Positions 43,414-53,085 are shown, counted from the stretch's first letter. The stretch: DNA of 64,000 nt from JAURNZ01 sp036337715 (GCA_036337715.1 JAYZDS010000004.1:178741-242740); one strand, 5' to 3'. The notes: generated by a model not told the origin, from the sequence alone. Made by a program: numbers and translations.

Positions 43414-44412
43414 TTATGCCATTTTGAAGAAAGCTTTTATGCTTTTCATCCACTCACTTTGTTTGGGTTGATGAGAAACATCGATTGAATCACCAAATGA
43501 TTTAAGCATTTCTTTTTGAGTAGCATTTAATTTAACTGGGGTTTCAACAACAACCGTACACATCAAATCACCCATAGTGCCTCCAGAACGTAATGAAGGC
43601 ATGCCTCTTCCTCTCAATCGAAGTTGGGTACCTGTTTGTGTGCCAGATGCAATTTTTAGATTTACTTTGCCTGTCAGTGTTGGTACTTCAATTTGACCAC
43701 CTAAAGCAGCTGTCACTATATCAATAGGCACCTGACAGTGAAGATGATGCCTTTCTCTATCAAATAAAGCATGTTTTTTGATGTCGACAACAACAAATAA
43801 GTCACCAGGCGGCACACCTTCACCGGGATAGCCACCACCTTCTACCCGTATTCGATCACCATGATCAATACCGGCTGGAATCTTGACATTAATTTTTTTC
43901 CCAGTAGCTTTACGGTCATTTATGCGACCAGAACCGCGACACATGGGACACGTTTGTTGCATAGCAATAAATCCGTGTGAGACTTGTAAGGTACCTGTAC
44001 CGTTACATTTGGGACATACTTTGGTCGCTGGGATATCAACTTGAATCTCTTTACCATAGATGGCATCTTCAAGGGTAATGGATGTCTGAAATTCAACATC
44101 CATCCCTTTTGCTTGACGTCTACCGCCACCGCCACCAAAGAAATCATTAAATACGTTCCCAAACATATCATTGATATCCATGCCACCGGGACCACCGCCC
44201 ATCTGTGGGTCTACAGAACCAAAACGGTCATATTGAGCACGCTTGTTCTCATCGGATAAGACCTGATAGGCCTCACTTATTTCCTTGAACTTATCGGCAT
44301 TACCGTCGCTTTTATCAGGATGGTACTTACTTGCTAAACGTCTGTAAGCACGCTTAATGTCTGTTTGAGATGCATCTTTACTGACCTCAAGTGTTGCATA
44401 ATAATCTGCCAT
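43414..44412 (-). CDS. dnaJ: DnaJ chaperone with a halved zinc domain
   Basis: 332 residues, against about 376 in E. coli. J domain with HPD at residues 31-33, Gly/Phe linker (about 70-100), then a cysteine-rich domain with only two CxxCxGxG motifs (cysteines 133/136 and 155/158) where canonical DnaJ has four. By flanking sequence (GFIAMQQTCPMCRG equals E. coli GFFAVQQTCPHCQG) the motifs kept are numbers 2 and 3, the zinc-2 site; 1 and 4 (zinc 1) are gone. C-terminal substrate-binding domains are intact. Third gene of grpE-dnaK-dnaJ. Confidence 0.92.
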   Translation of the reverse strand: MADYYATLEVSKDASQTDIKRAYRRLASKYHPDKSDGNADKFKEISEAYQVLSDENKRAQYDRFGSVDPQMGGGPGGMDINDMFGNVFNDFFGGGGGRRQAKGMDVEFQTSITLEDAIYGKEIQVDIPATKVCPKCNGTGTLQVSHGFIAMQQTCPMCRGSGRINDRKATGKKINVKIPAGIDHGDRIRVEGGGYPGEGVPPGDLFVVVDIKKHALFDRERHHLHCQVPIDIVTAALGGQIEVPTLTGKVNLKIASGTQTGTQLRLRGRGMPSLRSGGTMGDLMCTVVVETPVKLNATQKEMLKSFGDSIDVSHQPKQSEWMKSIKAFFKMA

Positions 44413-44427
44413 CCCGATCCTCTTTGG

Positions 44428-46383
44428 TTATGCTTCTTTATTATCGTCTTTCTTGTCGTCTTTGACTTCTTCAAATTCGGCATCCACGACTGTGTCATCT
44501 GCACTACCTGAATCATCACTGGCTTGTTCTGCAGCACCATTACTGTTAGCATCAGCTTGCTTTTGAGCATATAATCTTTCGCTCATTTTAGCGCTAGCTT
44601 GTGATAATGCCTCTGACTTTTGTTTGATGGCGTCTAAATCATCAGCTTTGAGAGCCTCTTCTAGTTCAGATATGGCTGTTTCAATAGCAGTTTTTTCGTC
44701 TGCTTCAACTTTATCTTCACCCAGCTCAGTCATCGCTTTCTTTGTTCCAGAAATTAATGATTCAGCTTGGTTTTTAGCTTCAACTTTTTCTTTGAACAGT
44801 TTGTCATCTTCAGCATGTTTTTCAGCATCTTGTTTCATTTGCTCGATTTCATCTTCAGATAAACCACCTGCTGCCTTAATGACAATTGATTGCGCTTTTC
44901 CAGTTGCTTTGTCAGTTGCACCAACATTTAAAATACCATTTGCATCAATATCAAACGACACTTCAATCTGAGGCATGCCTCTAGGGGAAGGTGGAATATT
45001 ACTTAAATTAAACCGACCCAGTGATTTATTGGCAGATGCCATATCACGTTCACCCTGCAATACATGAATGGTCACTTCAGTTTGGTTGTCCGCTGCAGTT
45101 GAAAACACTTGTGATTTCTTGCTTGGAATGGTTGTATTTTTTTCAATCAACTTAGTCATAATACCACCTTCGGTTTCGATACCAAGTGACAATGGCGTTA
45201 CGTCTAATAGTAAAACGTCTTTAACATCTCCTGATAGCACACCACCTTGCAAAGCAGCACCAACCGCAACAGCTTGATCAGGGTTAATGTCTTTACGAGC
45301 TTCTTTTTTAAAGAAGTCTTTAACAACCGATTGAACTTTAGGCATACGTGTTTGACCACCAACCAAAATCACATCGTCAATATCTGATACACTTAATTTA
45401 GCATCCTTTAATGCGATCTGACATGGCTTAATGGTTGCGTCAACTAATTTATCAACTAAAGATTCAAATTTTGAACGGGTTAGTTGCATGACTAAATGCT
45501 TTGGTCCATCCGCATCTGCAGTGATGAAAGGTAAATTAATTTCTGTTTGTTGCGCTGATGAAAGTTCGATTTTAGCTTTTTCAGCAGCTTCCTTTAAACG
45601 TTGTAATGGCACAGGATCTTTGCGGAGATCAATTTTGTTTTCTTTTTTAAATTCCTCAGCTAGATAATCAATTAAACACTCATCAAAGTTAGCACCACCC
45701 AGGTGAGTGTCACCATTGGTTGCCAAAACTTCAAATTGATGATCCCCATCAACATTTGCAATTTCAATGATTGATACATCAAATGTACCACCACCTAAGT
45801 CATAAACTGCGATCTTACGATCCCCACGTGCTTTATCCATACCGAAAGCTAGTGAGGCTGCAGTTGGCTCATTAATGATTCGCTTAACCGTTAAACCAGC
45901 AATGGTACCTGCATCCTTAGTTGCTTGACGCTGAGCATCATCAAAATAGGCAGGGACTGTAATCACAGCTTCAGTCACTTCATGACCCAAATATTCTTCG
46001 GCTGTTTTTTTCATACGCTGAAGGATTAACGAAGAAACTTTTTCAGGTGACCATTTTTCTTTCTTACCATCAACTTCGATATCGATACAACAATCGCCAT
46101 TTTTTGCTTTGGAAACTTGATAACTTAAATCTTTCTCGAGCCCTTTTTCATATGTTGAACCAATTAAACGCTTCACTTCATAAATGGTGTTTTTTGGGTT
46201 TTGAGTTGCTTGTCTTTTCGCTGAATCACCAACGAGGATCTCGCCATCTTTAGCTGCACCAATGATAGATGGGGTTGTTGGTCGTCCCTCAGGACTATCG
46301 ATTACTTTAACTGAACCGTCTTTTTCCATGACGGCTACACATGAGTTTGTGGTTCCTAAATCCACTCCAATAATAACTGACAT
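44428..46383 (-). CDS. dnaK: DnaK (Hsp70) chaperone
   Basis: 651 residues from the ATG at 46383, which has GGAG about 9 bases upstream; a TTG start five codons earlier would overlap that site. Hsp70 signatures IIGVDLGTTNSCVAV, VYDLGGGTFDVSII and VILVGGQTRMPKVQ, then the substrate-binding domain and an acidic tail ending DDKKDDNKEA. Works with GrpE and DnaJ in protein folding. Follows grpE by 70 bases and precedes dnaJ by 15. Confidence 0.97.
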   Translation of the reverse strand: MSVIIGVDLGTTNSCVAVMEKDGSVKVIDSPEGRPTTPSIIGAAKDGEILVGDSAKRQATQNPKNTIYEVKRLIGSTYEKGLEKDLSYQVSKAKNGDCCIDIEVDGKKEKWSPEKVSSLILQRMKKTAEEYLGHEVTEAVITVPAYFDDAQRQATKDAGTIAGLTVKRIINEPTAASLAFGMDKARGDRKIAVYDLGGGTFDVSIIEIANVDGDHQFEVLATNGDTHLGGANFDECLIDYLAEEFKKENKIDLRKDPVPLQRLKEAAEKAKIELSSAQQTEINLPFITADADGPKHLVMQLTRSKFESLVDKLVDATIKPCQIALKDAKLSVSDIDDVILVGGQTRMPKVQSVVKDFFKKEARKDINPDQAVAVGAALQGGVLSGDVKDVLLLDVTPLSLGIETEGGIMTKLIEKNTTIPSKKSQVFSTAADNQTEVTIHVLQGERDMASANKSLGRFNLSNIPPSPRGMPQIEVSFDIDANGILNVGATDKATGKAQSIVIKAAGGLSEDEIEQMKQDAEKHAEDDKLFKEKVEAKNQAESLISGTKKAMTELGEDKVEADEKTAIETAISELEEALKADDLDAIKQKSEALSQASAKMSERLYAQKQADANSNGAAEQASDDSGSADDTVVDAEFEEVKDDKKDDNKEA

Positions 46384-46453
46384 AAATTTTTTCTCCAATA
46401 ATTAATTCTGTAATTTATTTATAAGGTCACTTTATTTTTTTTCAAGTAATTAT

Positions 46454-47032
46454 TTATTTTGCAACAATAACCCTTGCCGGACGTAATAATCGATCACCCA
46501 TTTTATAACCTTCCTGAATGACCTCAACCACCTGCCCTGATTCAACACCCGGTTGTTCAATACTTGTCATGGCTTCATGAATATTATGATCAAACGCTTG
46601 GTCTTTTGCATCCACTTTACTAACACCATGTTTATTCAATACGTCTAAAAAGAGCTTAACAGTCATTTCCAATCCGTTTTTTACCGCATCTGAAGCAGAC
46701 TCTGCTGCTTTTTTTGCTGCATCCACTGAGTCAATCACAGGCAACAAGTCTTGACAAATCTTTTGCAACATAAATGCCTTTGACTTTTCTAACTCTCGAT
46801 CCATTCGTTTACGATAATTATCTAAATCTGCTTGATTGCGATGAATTGTTTCCTTCGTTTCAGTCATTAAGCGAGCGTGCTTTTCTTCAAAAGAAGCCAA
46901 TTGATCCTCTAACATTTTTATTTTGTCATTTTGTTCACGATCAGCATCAAGTACCTGATCTGCTTGTTGTGGTGCTAAATCATCCGCACCAACAGGTTGT
47001 TGTTTTTTTTCTTCAAGATCTTTTTTTACCAT
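46454..47032 (-). CDS. grpE: GrpE nucleotide exchange factor
   Basis: 192 residues. Acidic N-terminus, long helix (about 35-110, with DLDNYRKRMDRELEK), and the C-terminal beta domain with AFDHNIHEAMTSIE and the closing GYKMGDRLLRPARVIVAK, the family signature. AAGGTG precedes the ATG. First gene of the grpE-dnaK-dnaJ operon; I could not find a clear sigma-32 promoter or CIRCE element in the 60 bases between it and dsbB. Confidence 0.95.
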   Translation of the reverse strand: MVKKDLEEKKQQPVGADDLAPQQADQVLDADREQNDKIKMLEDQLASFEEKHARLMTETKETIHRNQADLDNYRKRMDRELEKSKAFMLQKICQDLLPVIDSVDAAKKAAESASDAVKNGLEMTVKLFLDVLNKHGVSKVDAKDQAFDHNIHEAMTSIEQPGVESGQVVEVIQEGYKMGDRLLRPARVIVAK

Positions 47033-47092
47033 GTATTCACCTTTATAAAGAAGTTAATTTATCATATAAATTCATTTATTTAAAGATATCTA

Positions 47093-47602
47093 ATGCGGTT
47101 TTTAGCAGAATTGATTATACTGACTTTTATGTTAACTCGATCAAAAATACAATTATTGCAACTGAGCATCATTTTGATTGCGCTAATCGCTGCGTGGACC
47201 ATAGAACTAACCTATAAATTATTGCCTTGTCCAATTTGTTGGATTCAACGTGTTATTTTAATAACTTTGATTTTATGGATAATACTAGAAAAGCAGTATG
47301 GCCCTAAGTGGCTATTTACATCTTTATTCTATCTCAACATAGCCATGGGCACTTTATTGAACATACATCACCAATATCTGATTTCTAATTACGATCCCAA
47401 TGCATCATGCCTACCTGGACTTGGTTATTTGATCAATACATTTGGCATCTTTAAAACACTGCATTTGGTTTTTACGGATCATAGTAGCAGTTGTGGCAAT
47501 GTGGTATTTAGCCTTATGGGATTGAATATCCCTCAATTATTAATGATGATTTATGTAATTTTAACAGTGCTTAATATCATTAAGCAGCGCCTATCGTTAT
47601 AA
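47093..47602 (+). CDS. DsbB-type disulfide oxidoreductase
   Basis: 169 residues, four membrane segments. The first redox pair is in LLPCPICWIQR (cysteines 46 and 49) and the second in NASCLPG and SSSCGN (cysteines 106 and 134), the DsbB layout. It oxidises DsbA using quinone. The start may instead be the ATG at 47129. It ends convergently with midA, overlapping it by 6 bases. With the CcdA/thioredoxin pair, both oxidative and reductive periplasmic thiol pathways are encoded nearby. Confidence 0.85.
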   Translation: MRFLAELIILTFMLTRSKIQLLQLSIILIALIAAWTIELTYKLLPCPICWIQRVILITLILWIILEKQYGPKWLFTSLFYLNIAMGTLLNIHHQYLISNYDPNASCLPGLGYLINTFGIFKTLHLVFTDHSSSCGNVVFSLMGLNIPQLLMMIYVILTVLNIIKQRLSL

Positions 47603-48613
47603 CCTTGCACACTCATCAAAAGATAGTCTTTTCAGTTCAAGTTTAGGATCTGTGAAAATCAAACACCTAACGCGCTCACCCATTTCAGATGGGTCAGTTA
47701 GTTGCCTTACTTCCCATGTATTATTCTTTCGATCTGGATGTTTAGCTAAAAAGTCTATGATCCAACGACTTTGTTTAAAATAATTGGACACCAGCCATCC
47801 TTGGTCTGCCACTTGATGCGCAAGCGCGGAAAAATTGACATCTGCTGTGATATCCATATGGCCAATATGTTTTAATACATCACTTTCTACCGTATTTTGA
47901 TAAAAACCTCTTAAACTATCACCTAAATGAGGCAAGTGCATGAGCTCATTGGCATGATACCCATAATCAAACCACAAACAAACACTGTCTTTGATTGCAG
48001 AACCCAATGATTGTAATGTTTTTCTATAATCTCTCACATCATAAATGCCATCAGTATCAGGCCACTGATTCAATTCAATTGTAGTGGCTTGCCATTGCCA
48101 ACTGAATTGCCCATTATCTAGACAAACATAAGCTTCTAGTAACTTACCATCCTTTCTTTTAACTCTTCTAGAAGGGATGGCATCTAACCATTCATTTGCA
48201 ATGATTAAACTATTTTCAGGTATTTCATCTAATAATATATGACTACAGAAATGATTATTTTCTAACTGAATTTCTTTTAATGATTCACTTATTTCAACGA
48301 AATGATAATGTTCAAATTGATGTTTAAACTTAGCTGCCAGTTTTGACATCAGTTGACCCGTACCTGGACCTAACTCAACGAGATGTTTACATCGCAAATT
48401 TAAGGCATCAATCAGATCAATTAACGCATCAGAAAAAAGCGAGCCCATTTCGGGCGCAGTGATAAAATCAGCACCAGACATACCAGGCGCTTGGTGATAA
48501 TACCCAAAGCATGGATCATACAACGCCCAAGCCATGAAAACATCAAAACGAATGGGGCCATCTTTTTCGATCCAAGATATCAAATGATCTTGCTGATTCT
48601 TTGACCTATCCAT
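47597..48613 (-). CDS. MidA/NDUFAF7-family SAM-dependent methyltransferase
   Basis: 338 residues from the ATG at 48613, which overlaps the folB stop (ATGGATAG). Signature parts GPIRFDVFMAWALYDPCFGY, ADFITAPEMGSLF, VELGPGTGQLMSKL (SAM motif I) and IANEWLDAIPSRRV place it in the former DUF185. The mitochondrial relative NDUFAF7 dimethylates an arginine of complex I subunit NDUFS2; the bacterial substrate is not settled. Confidence 0.87.
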   Translation of the reverse strand: MDRSKNQQDHLISWIEKDGPIRFDVFMAWALYDPCFGYYHQAPGMSGADFITAPEMGSLFSDALIDLIDALNLRCKHLVELGPGTGQLMSKLAAKFKHQFEHYHFVEISESLKEIQLENNHFCSHILLDEIPENSLIIANEWLDAIPSRRVKRKDGKLLEAYVCLDNGQFSWQWQATTIELNQWPDTDGIYDVRDYRKTLQSLGSAIKDSVCLWFDYGYHANELMHLPHLGDSLRGFYQNTVESDVLKHIGHMDITADVNFSALAHQVADQGWLVSNYFKQSRWIIDFLAKHPDRKNNTWEVRQLTDPSEMGERVRCLIFTDPKLELKRLSFDECARL

Positions 48614-48956
48614 CCCTATGCCAGACGGTTTCAACAGAGGTTGATTGTGCTTCTTTCAAAATCCCCCGCTTAATTAAACTTAAACTAACGGACTTGATTC
48701 TTGAATCGAATGCAATCACTTCATTGCGTAAGTCAATCAGCAATGCTTCTAAAAGTTTGTAATCACATACTTTTGCACGTTTAATTAAAGTTTGAGATAA
48801 AGAAAAGTAATTAATGGTACTTGCCAAGTTATCATTGATTTCATCCAAATCAATGGCTACTGAAACATCTGCATAAATAGACATTGGACATTGTCTTTCC
48901 CATTCATATACACCAATAATGGTTTTTAGTTCGAGTTGATTAATATGAATCTTCAA
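48606..48956 (-). CDS. folB: Dihydroneopterin aldolase
   Basis: 116 residues. IIGVYEWERQCPM at about residues 13-25 includes the family's G.Y.wE motif with the substrate-binding glutamate, followed by DYKLLEALLIDL and a late lysine in SLSLIKRGILKEA. It cleaves dihydroneopterin to a folate precursor. Coupled by overlap to the ABC permease gene upstream (4 bases) and the MidA gene downstream (8 bases). Confidence 0.87.
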   Translation of the reverse strand: MKIHINQLELKTIIGVYEWERQCPMSIYADVSVAIDLDEINDNLASTINYFSLSQTLIKRAKVCDYKLLEALLIDLRNEVIAFDSRIKSVSLSLIKRGILKEAQSTSVETVWHRDG

Positions 48957-49714
48957 TATTTAACCCCATACCCTTTTTCAAAACGGTTATATAACCAACA
49001 AAAACACGCAATTGAAAAACCGAAGGTATACACCAGCACCTCATGAGGTGCAAATTCATGAATGCCTAATAAACTATAGCGAAACAAATCCACAAAATAG
49101 CTTATAGGATTATATTGATGTAACCATAGCAATATACCCTGTAAATGTGTACCGTCATAAAATACACCGCCAAAAAAGATTAAGGGGGTTAATACAAAAT
49201 CAGGCACAATGGTAATTTCATCGAAGTTTTTGGCATACATCGCATTGAGCATCCCAAGCGATGCAAAACATAAATTCACACTCACCATGACCGCAATCAT
49301 ATAAAACCAATGAGCAATATGAAGGTTTAATAGCAAGTTTCCTATAGCTACAATTAAAATACCACAAAATAAGCCGCGAGTTATACCTCCAATAATGAAC
49401 CCTAATACGATCTCAAAACTTGTTAACGGTGAAATCATTAGTTCATCTATAGAGCGATGAAATTTTTCGATAAAGAAAGAAGACACACAATTTTGAAAAG
49501 AAGCCAGAATCATCGACAACATAGCCAAACCTGGCAACACAAATTGAATGTATTCAACGCCTTGAACCATTCCGACACGGCTACCTACAATCTTGCCAAA
49601 AACAGTTAAATATAAAAGTGCTGTAATGATGGGTGGTATCAAGGTTTGTCGCCACAAACGAATATAACGCCAAATTTCTCTTCTTGTTAACGTTTCGAGT
49701 CCAATTTTATTCAT
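48953..49714 (-). CDS. ABC-2 type permease, YadH-like
   Basis: 253 residues with six membrane segments of the ABC-2 family. The opening RREIWRYIRLWRQTLIPPII, then VGMVQGVEYIQFVLPGLAML and HQYNPISYFVDLFRYSLLG are typical of YadH. It pairs with the ATPase encoded just upstream (4-base overlap) to form an exporter of unknown substrate. Confidence 0.87.
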   Translation of the reverse strand: MNKIGLETLTRREIWRYIRLWRQTLIPPIITALLYLTVFGKIVGSRVGMVQGVEYIQFVLPGLAMLSMILASFQNCVSSFFIEKFHRSIDELMISPLTSFEIVLGFIIGGITRGLFCGILIVAIGNLLLNLHIAHWFYMIAVMVSVNLCFASLGMLNAMYAKNFDEITIVPDFVLTPLIFFGGVFYDGTHLQGILLWLHQYNPISYFVDLFRYSLLGIHEFAPHEVLVYTFGFSIACFCWLYNRFEKGYGVKY

Positions 49715-50625
49715 TCTGCTTTCCTATTCATAGATTGTTTGATCAATTGTTCTAATCGGCCAGCAACAACCTCAAAATTATCTACTCGACAACCAAGCTT
49801 ATTTAACGTATCAAAGACATCATGAATTGGAATGTTACTGGGAAGATGACAACGCAGCCCCTTTCGACCTTTTTTGTGTATATATGACGGTAGTTTTGTT
49901 ACGTCTGGCATATGGTCAACAGACAATTCAATGATCGCACATTCCTGATCGGCTAGTAATTTTTTTATTTCTCCAGTAATGATTATTTTTCCACGATTGA
50001 TTAAGGCCATTTCTTTACATAACTGCTCAGCCTCTTCAAGGTAGTGTGTAGTCAATACTATCGTTAATCCTTTTTTATTTAATGCCTTAAAAAATCGCCA
50101 CATACCTTCTCTGATTTCAACATCTACACCAGCAGTTGGTTCATCTAAAAATAAAATATCAGGCTCATGAATCAAAGCACGTGCGATGGTTACTGCACGT
50201 TTCATGCCACCAGAAAGTGACCTAAATAATGTTTTGCGCTTCTCAGTCAAATACAAGTTTTCAAGTAATTTTGGGATTTTTTTATCTATTTGGCTTTTGG
50301 TCAATCCCTGGTAACCACCAAATTGATAAAGAATTTGTTCAACGGTATGAAATGGATTACAGTTAAATTCCTGTGGCACCAACCCGATTGCGCGTTTTGC
50401 ATACATACTATGATTTTTGAGGTTTTTCCCTTTCACCCATATGTCACCTGATGTTGCAGATGTTAATTGACATATTGATTTAATCAGTGTTGTTTTTCCA
50501 GCACCATTATGGCCTAAGAGCGCAAAAAAAGAGCCTTTGGGAATGATTAAATCTACCTCATTTAAAGCTTTATTTCCGTCTTCGAATACTTTTGTTAGGG
50601 ATTCAATAGCAATTGCATTAGTCAT
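49711..50625 (-). CDS. ABC transporter ATPase, YadG-like
   Basis: 304 residues from the ATG at 50625. Walker A LGHNGAGKTTLIKSI, signature LSGGMKRAVTIARAL, Walker B ILFLDEPTAGVD and the switch histidine in LTTHYLEEAEQL. Works with the YadH-like permease downstream. The family members of known function are few; substrate unknown. Confidence 0.9.
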   Translation of the reverse strand: MTNAIAIESLTKVFEDGNKALNEVDLIIPKGSFFALLGHNGAGKTTLIKSICQLTSATSGDIWVKGKNLKNHSMYAKRAIGLVPQEFNCNPFHTVEQILYQFGGYQGLTKSQIDKKIPKLLENLYLTEKRKTLFRSLSGGMKRAVTIARALIHEPDILFLDEPTAGVDVEIREGMWRFFKALNKKGLTIVLTTHYLEEAEQLCKEMALINRGKIIITGEIKKLLADQECAIIELSVDHMPDVTKLPSYIHKKGRKGLRCHLPSNIPIHDVFDTLNKLGCRVDNFEVVAGRLEQLIKQSMNRKAE

Positions 50626-50699
50626 GCCACTAATCATACCTAAATCAATCCTTTACTGGCAACTGTTTATTGGTATGATAGTAATTAGGAGAAATTTTT

Positions 50700-50882
50700 A
50701 TGGCTGATCGCATTTTTCAATTTTTTATGCTTTTTGTGGCGCTGATGGTGGGCGTTGTTTTGGGATCACATTACGGTCCAAAATTAAATTTAGCGCTTTT
50801 CGCTCAAGAGCTACAGGATTTCTTTATAGCTATGCTGCCGGTCTTGTCTACCGGCGCCTTGATAAAGTATTTGTTCAGTTGA
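50700..50882 (+). CDS. Small membrane protein, unknown
   Basis: 60 residues with an AGGAG Shine-Dalgarno sequence 6-7 bases before ATG. Two hydrophobic stretches (about residues 5-22 and 40-57) separated by a polar loop. No family recognised. Its last 72 bases overlap the convergent end of dapF in another frame, so part of its sequence is constrained by that gene. Confidence 0.6.
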   Translation: MADRIFQFFMLFVALMVGVVLGSHYGPKLNLALFAQELQDFFIAMLPVLSTGALIKYLFS

Positions 50883-51605
50883 TAAAACTTTACCTGAGTA
50901 AACCCAACTAGCACTTGCCTCGAAACTGACAAGATTATCTTGTCTTTGCATCTTTGCACATCCGCCTTTTTGAGCTATTGCTAATTCATTGCCACATAAC
51001 TCATTGTCGTGTAAAGCTGCAAACGATGCCACACAAGCACTACCACATGCATGCGTAAACCCTGTTCCTCTCTCGAAAGTACATAATGAAATTTCGTTTT
51101 GATGATGCCTATAAACACCACTGATATTTACTGGTCTTTGTTGATAACAGTTTTTGATGGTTTCTTTGGACCAAGTTTGTTCGGTCAAATCAATGATCCA
51201 GTGTGGATTCCCAACAGAGTAAAACCATCCTTCGGGCATGATTTCAATAAATTGTGGCCATTCAACTAAAACTTGAATATTATCGTTTGATAACACATTA
51301 ACTATGATTTCCTGCTCACCTGCTTTAAGTAGTATGTTTTCCTGACCAAGTTTGTCAGACAAATATCTACCCACACACCGAGCACCATTAAGACATTGCT
51401 CTGCCGAAGAACCGTCTTGATTATAAATTTTATATGCCCAAGTGTTTCTTGCTATGTTTCTAATGACGAGTAATTGGTCAAAGCCAATGCCTAAATGCCT
51501 ATCTCCCAGCCGCTTGACAAGCGCTTCATCGGGGTCTTCCTTAGGTTCAAACAATAACACAAAGTCATTACCAAGAGATTGTAATTTATGAAATTCCATA
51601 ATCAT
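50811..51605 (-). CDS. dapF: Diaminopimelate epimerase
   Basis: 264 residues. KLQSLGNDFVLL at the N-terminus, catalytic cysteines in NGARC (residue 77) and HACGSAC (residue 187), RHLGIGFDQLL between. It interconverts LL- and meso-diaminopimelate for peptidoglycan and lysine. The position of E. coli Glu208 (GET) is a phenylalanine here (ERGTGFT); other bacteria also vary at this point. The last 15 or so residues extend past the usual end and overlap the small membrane gene. Confidence 0.93.
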   Translation of the reverse strand: MIMEFHKLQSLGNDFVLLFEPKEDPDEALVKRLGDRHLGIGFDQLLVIRNIARNTWAYKIYNQDGSSAEQCLNGARCVGRYLSDKLGQENILLKAGEQEIIVNVLSNDNIQVLVEWPQFIEIMPEGWFYSVGNPHWIIDLTEQTWSKETIKNCYQQRPVNISGVYRHHQNEISLCTFERGTGFTHACGSACVASFAALHDNELCGNELAIAQKGGCAKMQRQDNLVSFEASASWVYSGKVLSTEQILYQGAGRQDRQHSYKEIL

Positions 51606-51683
51606 AAATTTATCAATCTTCCAAAAAGAAAGATAGTGTATACTTGCAATTTATTACAAATTCATGGTAGATTTTCGAATAAC

Positions 51684-51757
<74 letters not shown>

Positions 51758-51831
51758 TTTAAAAAGCGTTTATTTTAAAGCAACTAATCCAATCTTCATT
51801 TATTTAGATAGTATCTAACAACTTTTTGATA

Positions 51832-52908
51832 TCAAATGTTCGTATGTTTATTAGTATCTTTTGATACCAGATTGAATCTTGATGCATCTCTTAGACTAAA
51901 GAAAGATAAAATCTTTGTTAAAGTTTGATGATTTTGATTTATTTTAATAATAGAATCTTTTTCTTTTCGCTCCCGATCAAAGAAACTAAAGTCTTCAAGA
52001 GCCATCCGTGAAACATATTTATTCACTGAAATCTCGTTATAAAGTGCTTTTATTTCTTGATCGCCTAAAAAGGCATATTTAGATGCTTTTAGATTGATCT
52101 TCATCGCTGCCAATACAAATTCTCGATCATCCAATAATTCGTCACTTGCATTCACTAATGCCTTGACATCTACTTCAACCACCTCAAGCATAAATTCGCG
52201 ATCTGCCTGTAATTCTTCACTTGCATACTTTAATGACCAACTATCTTCTTTGACTGCTGCTAAAACAATCGCTTTATTACTTCTACATTGATCACTGGCA
52301 TACTGTAATGCACTGCCATTTTGTTCAACCGCTGCTAAAACAATCTCTCGATCTCCTCTTAATGCTTCACCGGCATATTCTAATGCACTGCTAATTCGTA
52401 AAATTTCACTTCTTTTAACCGCTGCTAAAACAATCTCTTTATTACTTCTACATTGATCACTTGCATACTTTAATGCAAGGCCATATCGTCTAACCGCCTC
52501 CAGAACAATTTTTGGATCATTCCTAAGTGCTTCACTGGCATACTGTAATGCACGGCCATCTCGTCTAACCGCCTCAAGAACAATTTTTGGATCATTCTTT
52601 AATTCATAACTGGCAAACTCTAATACATGGATATTTTTTTTAACTGCTGCTAAAACAATTTCTCGATCTCCTCTAAGTTTTTCACTTGCATACAATAATG
52701 CACGGCCATCTTGTCTAACCGCCTCCAGAACAATATTTTGATCATTCTTTAATTCTTCACTGGCATGCTCTAATGCCCAGGCATTTTCTCTAACAGCTTC
52801 GAGTACAATATCCCGGTCATTCTGAAATTCTGGGTAGTTTTTTAATGCTTCACCATTTTTCCTTACTGCTTTTAAAACTGGTTGTTTATTTTCTATATTT
52901 TTTCCCAT
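51832..52908 (-). CDS. DUF4116-repeat protein with F-box-like tail, 358 residues
   Basis: N-terminal cap (GKNIENKQPVLKAVRKNG, then YPEFQN) followed by about ten repeats of roughly 25 residues with the form DREIVLAAVKxNGxALxYASEELRN, one of them lengthened by six residues (KRSEILRISSALEY). The tail (about residues 270-358) has a linker KYAFLGDQEIKAL and an F-box-like end TLTKILSFFSLRDASRFNLV followed by SKDTN. Repeats are DUF4116, common in bacteria of amoebae and other protists. Nearest relative in the array is the protein at 62151. Leftmost gene of the array. Confidence 0.85.
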   Translation of the reverse strand: MGKNIENKQPVLKAVRKNGEALKNYPEFQNDRDIVLEAVRENAWALEHASEELKNDQNIVLEAVRQDGRALLYASEKLRGDREIVLAAVKKNIHVLEFASYELKNDPKIVLEAVRRDGRALQYASEALRNDPKIVLEAVRRYGLALKYASDQCRSNKEIVLAAVKRSEILRISSALEYAGEALRGDREIVLAAVEQNGSALQYASDQCRSNKAIVLAAVKEDSWSLKYASEELQADREFMLEVVEVDVKALVNASDELLDDREFVLAAMKINLKASKYAFLGDQEIKALYNEISVNKYVSRMALEDFSFFDRERKEKDSIIKINQNHQTLTKILSFFSLRDASRFNLVSKDTNKHTNI

Positions 52909-52974
52909 TACGATACCTATGCTTTATTATCTATTAGGCAGTTGAATTATAATCTTTTATTTTACAACTGTTTA
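52909..52974 (-). promoter_or_regulatory. Leader module of the 51832 gene, diverged copy
   Basis: Shares TTGTAAAATAAAAGA, TATAAT and a final ATAGGTATC...ATG with the leaders of the other array genes but differs in the middle. It begins at the stop codon of an orphan F-box tail. Confidence 0.5.
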
Positions 52975-53085
52975 AAACATAAATTTTATCGCATGATTTG
53001 TTTCTTTACAAGTCATCCTAAGTTTCGCGGCCTCTGGCACACTCAAAAAAGACATTATATTCGATGATTGAACCATCTTGTTTGT
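52972..53085 (-). pseudogene. Orphan F-box-like tail of a lost array gene
   Basis: Minus-strand translation gives KQDGSII, then after a short deletion and frame change NIMSFLSVPEAAKLRMTCKE and TNHAIKFMF with a stop. This is the last 30 residues of the array proteins without repeats or start. The rest of the gap to 53175 holds nothing I recognise. Confidence 0.85.

Noticed and set aside
47033..47092. Heat-shock (sigma-32 or CIRCE) control element before grpE
   Set aside because: No CTTGAA/CCCCAT pair at the right spacing and no inverted repeat of the CIRCE type was found.
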